DNA of 64,000 nt from Coprinopsis marcescibilis. Lineage: Eukaryota > Basidiomycota > Agaricomycetes > Agaricales > Psathyrellaceae. Position 1 is the first letter of the stretch. Each line of letters begins with the position of its first letter. This document shows positions 58,102-64,000 of the stretch, piece by piece. Under the pieces are notes generated by a model that saw only the letters and a list, made by a program, of their open reading frames with translations, was not told the DNA's origin and did not search any database. The translations under genes and the position numbers were made by a program. The stretch spans positions 23,663-87,662 of the forward strand of contig ML210274.1 in NCBI GenBank assembly GCA_004369085.1. Direction: 5' to 3'.

Positions 58102-60041
58102 ATGGCACCCCGCCTAGTATATTTTGGGCGCTCCAGCAACTATGGGTCCATTCCTCAGCTCGTATCTCTACCAATGGGAGAGCAGAAGCGGACAATAGGA
58201 GTCTTCTCTGCCGTCTTCATAATATTTAACAGAATAATTGGAACAGGGTGAGTCATTCCGTCCCTATTAGCGGGAAGCGGGCTGACTGGGAACCAGTATA
58301 TTTGCAACGCCTAGCACGATTTTGTACTTGAGTGGGAGTGTTGGGCTGTCATTGTGAGTGTAGCTCATGGTCTACCAATATACGCCCTCTGAAATATGGA
58401 CCAGGACGATGTGGGTTGTGGGTGCAGCAATTGCAACTGCAGGGTTGCAAGTCTACATTATATGGGGAACGGTATGATACTGTTTACTCTCCTTTGCAAG
58501 ATAATTGTATCTCACGAGCTGTTCTAGGCTCTTCCACACAACGGCGGGGAGAAGAATTACCTCGAATATCTCTTTCCTAAGCCCCGACGTCTAATCACAT
58601 CCCTGTACGCCGCAAATGCGGTTCTTCTAGGTACGCTTATGCACACTATAATACCAAGGGCAGAAAGCTAACTGTCATGTTAAAGCGTACGCCGCGGGCA
58701 ACTCCCTCGTCTTTGCAGAATACACCCTCAAAGCACTCGCACCCCACCTCCTTGACGACTCTCCACACCACCAATCGTTTCTTGCATTCTCCCCTGTCCG
58801 CCTGATGGCATTCGCCTGCCTCACAGTGGCCATGCTTCTCCATGGTCTCCACGTTTCCGCAGGCCTACGAATACAGAACTTCCTTGGTGTCACGAAAATC
58901 GGTATCCTACTCATCGTGGTCGCCACAGGCCTGGTCGCAGCATCAGGAAGGTTGGCCGACGGTGCTACGCCGCCTAGGAACTTTGAATCATGGGAGAAAG
59001 TATGGGAAGGATCGCGGGCTGGGGGGAGCGTGCTGTGCGCTTGCTTATACAACGTGTGTTCCTTCATCACTACTGTCATCGCCGTAGCTGATTCATTTTC
59101 GTCTAGGTTATCTGGTCGTTCGTAGGGTTTAGCAATGCCAATTATGCTCTATCAGAGATGCATAAGCCCGAACGAACCCTTCGCATCGCGGGTCCGATCG
59201 CCATCGGAGGTGTTACCGTCTTCTATCTCGCCGCCAATCTAGCATATTTCAGTGCTGCCAGCAAGGAAGAGATCACTGGCTCTGGCCGACTGGTTGCAGC
59301 CCTCCTCTTTAGGAACGTGTGGGGTGAGCGAACAGAGCGTGTGCTGTCAGCCTTCGTGGCGCTCTCTGCACTGGGCAACGTACTGTCCGTTGTACGTATA
59401 ATGCCATCTTTGTTTGTGACTGTCGCTGATAGGGCACTTTAGTCTTTCTCGCAAGGGCGAGTAAATCAATCGTTGGGCAAAGAAGGGGTGCTGTTCTTCA
59501 GCAAGCTTTGGGCTTCTAATTGGCCAAGGAAGGCGCCACTCGCCGGGCTGGCTCTACGTAAGTTACCTGCTTTCTTATACTCCTAACAAAACTGAAACCC
59601 CTATCAAGACTGGACGGTTTGCAACATTGTTGTATTTACGTTGCCTCCGGGCGATGCTTACAACTTTGTTCTCAACGTCGTACGTGGAGTTTCGTATATC
59701 CCGTGCGCACTAAATTGAGTCCGTTTCAGATCTCCTACCCATTGGCAGTCATCAATGCCTCTATATCCTTTGGCCTTCTCTGGGTCCTCATCTACAAACG
59801 CCGAAGGACCCTCAGTGGACTCAACCCCCTCATTCCATTCCCATCGCCCAGCCTCACCATTCTCGCAAGCACAACGTTCTTCGGTCTGGCAAACATATTC
59901 CTGTTCGTGTTGCCGTTCTTCCCCCCGCCAGAAGGCATACGACAGTACGAACGGTTACCATATTGGACACATGCCGCTGGTGGGTGGGCTGTGTTCGCTG
60001 TTGGAGCTTTGTGGTGGGTTTGGAGGGAGAGAGGGAGGTAG
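58102..60041 (+). CDS. Amino-acid permease, APC superfamily, methionine-permease (MUP)-like
   Basis: Plasma-membrane proton-coupled amino-acid transporter of roughly 530-560 residues. The ATG at 58102 gives MAPRLVYFGRSSNYG and a cytosolic N-terminus. TM1 contains the family signature, FSAVFIIFNRIIGTG then IFATPSTILYLSG, split by an intron as (GTG|IF). Later helices include TMWVVGAAIATAGLQVYIIW, YAAGNSLVFAEYTLKALAP, FLGVTKIGILLIVVATGLVA and VIWSFVGFSNANYALSEMHK (the conserved TM6 region). Also visible are LAGLAL, NVISYPLAVINASISFGLLW and STTFFGLANIFLFVLPFFPP. The stop is at 60041. About ten short introns. The IGTGIFxTPSxI pattern and the GFSNANYAL motif place it with the LAT/MUP1-type permeases rather than the YAT family. 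Methionine specificity is likely but not certain. Confidence 0.87.
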
Positions 60042-60680
60042 AATGGGATTTTGACCGCAACAAGACCTATTTATTCAGGACAATTAGAAGCTTCAGACAC
60101 CTAAATTATCGATTCAAGACGTAGACCATGGCGACTCCATCAAACGATCCGTACTGTTCGACATCTCGACTGCAACCTTCTAGAAACCAGGCTGCGTCCG
60201 TTGCTTTTCCGCCATCTAGTGGCGGAATGCTGAGGAAAATTTGCTCCTCGCTTCGGACTTGAGGGCAGAACCTCCGTCAGATATCCCCGCTGGCCGGGGA
60301 CCGACCCGATGGTACCTGTGGTGACCGACAGGCTGGCTCCTAAATATCTCTCCCTCACGAATCACGAACAAGACAATACCCCTTCACGATTATACCTACA
60401 TGTATATGTACCTTGTTCGTTCATTTGGCGATAATGTAACGAGTTCTTCCTCTTTTCTTTTCGTCTGGCAATTCGAATTGTGACGGTTAGCCACCTGGTT
60501 TTCGATTTAGTCTATTATATTATCTTGGCTGACGACCAGCTCCATCCGACTTGCGATTTTAGAATATCGCAGCCCCTTTTCTTAACGTTCATCAACACCA
60601 TATAACCACTGGCTCATGCTTTATCATCCCGTACCTACGAAGCATCTCTTCCATCGTTCTCGACTTCTATCATCTTGAAG
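60042..60680. other. Intergenic / promoter of the Rds1-like gene
   Basis: Pyrimidine-rich stretches just before 60681 are typical of a basidiomycete promoter. No gene seen. Confidence 0.4.
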
Positions 60681-62096
60681 ATGAAGTTCCCTGCTGTTTT
60701 CTCGTGTTTTGTTCTGGTTCTTCCGTTCGTTTCGGCTTCAGTTTTCACCTTTACTGCAAGGGCGGATTTAACGACCAGCTCGAGGAGAGCCGACGATCCT
60801 GCTGGTGATGATACCACGTCGGGCGGAGATAATGATACAAATGCACAAGCAGTGCAGGATACCAGTGGCACTCCCACCAACGGTGCGCCATTGCCATTCA
60901 CATTAAACAGTAGAATGCGAGGCTAATCGTCCGTATCCAGATACCAGTGTCCTAAGCCTCAGCCTTGGTCTGACGGAATTGTTGGCGGCATTCTTTGATC
61001 AGGGCGTTTCGCAGTTCACGAAGGAGGATTATGCGAGTGCGGGGCTCCCAAGCTGGGTGTATGGGCGATATGTCGAGATGGCTGACCACGAGAAGGCACA
61101 TCAACAGTCCATGATGGCGGTTCTTGACAAGCTAGGGGCCGAGAAGGGTCAAGTATGCCAGTACAACTTGTAAGTTTTGCCGCGCTTAGTCTGGGGGATC
61201 TAAGGAGGGGTCGTTAGAACCTGGCGTCGCTGACTGAGCTTTGTGTCATTCAGTACCACAGTCGATAACGTTCGTGACTTTGTGAAGCTTAGTGAGGCCA
61301 TTTCGGAGATCAGTGTGTCTGCTACGAACGGGGCTTTGAGAAGGGTGAAAAATGAGGTTAGTGGTTTCGTGATTGGATAACTTCTCTATCTGTCCAACCA
61401 CCTCCGACAAGCGCGCTAATTGTGATGTACTCTTCCAAAATTAGGACGTGATCGGTGTTTTGGCATCTATCCTTGGTAATGAAGCTCGACACGCAAGTTG
61501 GATCAACTCTGCGGTTATTGGCAAGAACCCGTGGAATACTGCTTTGGAGGTAAGCAGCGGGTTGTCACTTCTAGCGCCGTTATCTGGGTGCTGACATTTC
61601 ACGTGGTTTTGATCAGACGCCCATGACGCTTAGCCAGCGTTTTACCGTGGTACTCCCGCTCGTCGCATCCTGCCCCGAGTCGAATCTCCCGTTGTTCCCT
61701 CAGGAGCTCAAAAATTTTGCGACTCTCAAATTCCTGGACCGTATCGTTCCCGGCCAGAAGACACAAATCGACTTTGGGTCTATAGGAAGCGATGATGGCA
61801 CCCTTCTCCATGCTGCATTCAATGTCGGTAACGGGACTTACATCAAGCGTGTTTACGAACAGGATGGGGGTTACTACGTTGACCTTCCGCAAGAGTTGGC
61901 ATCCAAGGGTGCGGTGTTTGTTATCATCGTAAAGGATGATATCCAGAATGAGGGGAGGAACGGGCTAATCGTTAGCGACGCGAACACTATTGCTGGGCCG
62001 TCGCTCCTTATGTTCCCTTTTGATTCTGAGGGGAACGCGGAGCCGAGCTACGATGTTTTCAAGTTCGGAGACTACGATGCGGAGAATGTGCATTAG
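60681..62096 (+). CDS. Rds1-like secreted ferritin-like-domain protein, 372 aa
   Basis: Stress-associated protein of the Rds1/ferritin-like (Ferritin_2) family. Five exons close to 373 codons: 60681-60882, 60941-61169, 61254-61356, 61445-61549, 61617-62096. The signal peptide is MKFPAVFSCFVLVLPFVSAS. An acidic Asp/Thr/Asn-rich linker follows (DPAGDDTTSGGDNDTN). The ferritin-like four-helix domain is visible as LTELLAAFFDQGVSQF, RYVEMADHEKAHQQSMMAVL, VDNVRDFVKLSEAISEISVS and VLASILGNEARHASWINSAV, with Glu/His residues (DHEKAH; EARH) where the fold usually places metal ligands. A C-terminal beta-rich region follows (FLDRIVPGQKTQIDFGSIGS). It is expected to be secreted or wall-associated. The biochemical role of Rds1 proteins is not known. 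A broken copy lies downstream. Confidence 0.85.
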
Positions 62097-62227
62097 AAGA
62101 TGTACATAGCTGGGGCGCTCGCTCACGGATATTATGATATGCATGTAACCGGGACATTGGCGCTGCTGCAGTGGTAGAATGTTGGAAATTTGGAATTTAA
62201 TACGCTTACAACAATTCTGAATATACC

Positions 62228-63412
62228 TAGGTCTTCGCCTTACCCAACTGGCTCTTGATGCTTGAAGCCTGAGGCTCTGGACGGCGTTCTTCGATCCCGG
62301 CGTTTCCAAGACCCAGTGCCGCGACTACATCACTGAAATGGCTGTTTAATTCTCGAGCTTTCCGAGCGTTAGCAACAAACGCGATATTTCTTAACATTCA
62401 CGTTTTATAATAAATAACTAGAATATATATACATGAATTTCGAAAGCAAGACATGTTTCCCAAACATTCACAACTTTATATGTACATTTCAATAGCTATT
62501 TAAATGTATCAAAATGCACTATAAATTACAGGGATGTTTTAAAAACCTACCACAAGTTTTTGAAAGGGACTTGGATAGTTTCAAGGCAAGAATTAATTCT
62601 TGAGACAAAAATGTAAATGCTGTTTAAGAAATGAAAAAAAAGCTCGGAAATACAACCTCACTTTCAGTGATGACTAGTATCCATGTGGATGCCAGGCTGG
62701 GTTTACGAGCATTGTGTTCAGATAGCGAGAGACCAAGTTGTTCAATGTTATCCTTGACCAGATTGCCGCCGAAAAAGCTCAGAGCTGTGTTTACACCTTG
62801 TGACTTGCCACAACTATTCCTTATCTTGATTCTCGGAATCTGTGGCTGACTTTGTTTTGGAAGTTTGTGGCGTAGACAATGTTCGGGACCTTGTCAAGCT
62901 TATTCGAGCTTTCTCTGAGATTAGCGAATCGGCGACCATGGGGTCATGAAAAGGTTGCAAATTCATGCAGAATGAGGTTAGCTCCTGCCTTGCACCTCTA
63001 GGAAATAAGCTCATTCGGGCGCTTCTTCCTTGCTTCTTCCGATTCCTATAGGATTTGATTAATATGCTGGGATCCATCCTCGGTCTTGATACTTATATGC
63101 AATGTCGGCTAAATTAACTCTACAGCTCAGGGGAGAAACCCCTGGTGAATTGGTCCCAGCCTATTCATTAGCTAACAGTCGAAGACAACCCTTAGCAGAC
63201 CCCTAACTCACTCAGCGAAGGCTTACAGAATTATTATCCCATTCCTTACTGGCACCCTTGACCACCTTCGTCGACCAAATTGCCCCTGGACAGAGATCCG
63301 AGATCGAGTTAGCTATGATCAATGTTGGCCACTCTCTACTGAATTCGCGACACCTAAGCTCGACGCACTTAATTACCAGAGACAAGGCAGGTACTACACC
63401 ACACCACCCTTG
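62228..63412 (+). pseudogene. Tandem relic of the Rds1-like gene
   Basis: Segments matching the intact neighbour appear in the same order but in changing frames with stops. They are SLRLWTAFFDPGVSKTQ near 62270-62320, MPGWVYEHCVQIARDQVVQ near 62690, VILDQIAAEKAQSC near 62750, and GVDNVRDLVKLIRAFSEISE near 62850, which is followed by a stop. Next are LGSILGLDTYMQ near 63065 and TFVDQIAPGQRSEIELAMIN near 63260, then RYYTTPP. The signal peptide and acidic linker are missing. An AT-rich block of about 290 bp interrupts the copy between the first two segments. The relic cannot encode the domain. Confidence 0.78.
62359..62650. repeat. AT-rich block inserted in the Rds1 relic
   Basis: The block is clearly richer in A/T than its surroundings and separates two segments that are close together in the intact gene. 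It is edged by a 9-bp inverted match, TTTCCGAGC at 62359 and GCTCGGAAA at 62642. This hints at a small inserted element, but the match is short and no clear target duplication is seen. Confidence 0.35.
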
Positions 63413-64000
63413 GGACGGAGATGGAGTATGAGGGTACGGTGTTGGAACTTGGTCGTCATTGTGACAGATGAGGAGATCTAATATATTAAGAGACAACGGG
63501 CTATGACGCAATATTATATAATATATTTACTAAGCAAAGAATCACACGGTCACTACATTGAGCTCGCCGCGCGTCGGCTTCGGACATGTCCGACTATGTG
63601 TTCCCACGTTCCTGCCGCGCGTGTTCGCGTTCGAGTTTTCGCCGTTTCGTGACATTTTTGTGCATTTTCGCCGTAATATTGCCTGCCCATCAGTTTTATC
63701 CTTCTTTTACCTCACTTTTACCACTCTGTATTGCTTCTTTGATACCTGTCACTGCTCTTTTGTCATATCTTTTGCCCAAATCTGCTATTGTGTCCCACTG
63801 TTGCTGTGAGTACTGATTTTTCTCACCAGCTGCCAGCTGTCAGTTCTAACTATGGCTACTTCAGTTTTTACCACGGGTTTTGTGTGGTGTTTGGGTATAG
63901 TGACTATGGATAACTCTGTAGCTCATTTCTGACTTTACTTTTTTAGATTTTGGCCTTTGGTTGGATTTTGGTTGTTGGGTAAAGTGGTGTGAGGACTGTG
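63413..64000. other. 3' end of window, no supported gene
   Basis: The last 0.5 kb is T-rich, with an Ala/Leu/Phe-rich open frame around 63586 that reads like composition bias. A gene may begin beyond the window edge. Confidence 0.35.

Noticed and set aside
63558..63816. Two overlapping 76-83 codon hydrophobic frames at the right end
   Set aside because: Composition is dominated by T-rich DNA; no signal, domain or splice evidence.

Overview
The window is nuclear DNA from a filamentous basidiomycete, most likely an Agaricomycete (mushroom-forming fungus). Almost every gene is cut by several short GT-AG introns of about 45-65 nt. The gene content also fits: NACHT-ankyrin NLR-like proteins, a TPR-CHAT protein, tandem P450s, the serpentine 7TM family common in Agaricomycetes, an F-box protein and an HMG-box regulator. 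The species cannot be named from sequence alone. Exon boundaries were worked out by hand from splice consensus and frame continuity. Where I could not close a model, the entry says so.

Layout. 0.7-3.6 kb: NACHT-ankyrin gene 1 (minus). 4.2-5.4 kb: an unknown protein starting MGSAVSS (minus). 7.2-8.2 kb: an unresolved hypothetical locus (minus). 8.6-10.8 kb: class-3-like aldehyde dehydrogenase. 11.7-12.3 kb: mitochondrial ATP synthase subunit g. 13.0-13.9 kb: GFA/CENP-V-like zinc enzyme. 15.7-17.2 kb: HMG-box factor (minus). 17.2-22.9 kb: a long gene-poor stretch. 22.9-24.8 kb: F-box protein. 25.3-28.9 kb: a small protein and a convergent pair of paralogous 7TM proteins. 29.7-30.1 kb: a 452-bp MITE with long inverted ends and a TTA target duplication. 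31-39 kb: lineage-specific or disordered proteins. 39.9-43.1 kb: NACHT-ankyrin gene 2 (plus). 45.5-50.0 kb: two tandem P450s, the first a decayed copy. 50.4-57.5 kb: a TPR-CHAT gene next to NACHT-ankyrin gene 3, both minus. 58.1-60.0 kb: an APC-family (methionine-permease-like) transporter. 60.7-62.1 kb: an Rds1/ferritin-like protein, followed by its broken tandem relic up to about 63.4 kb.

How the parts relate. The housekeeping and metabolic genes (ATP synthase g, ALDH, GFA, permease) look intact and share no pathway. The accessory theme is innate-immunity-like. There are three NACHT-ankyrin genes, whose first exons are each exactly 8 codons, and a CHAT (caspase-like) protein lies directly beside one of them. 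Two of the three NLR starts are MGxxxS, predicted N-myristoylation signals, and the third has lost the glycine. Birth-and-death evolution is visible across the window: a P450 relic, an Rds1 relic, a frameshifted CHAT domain, a duplicated C-terminal exon in NLR 2, and a MITE.
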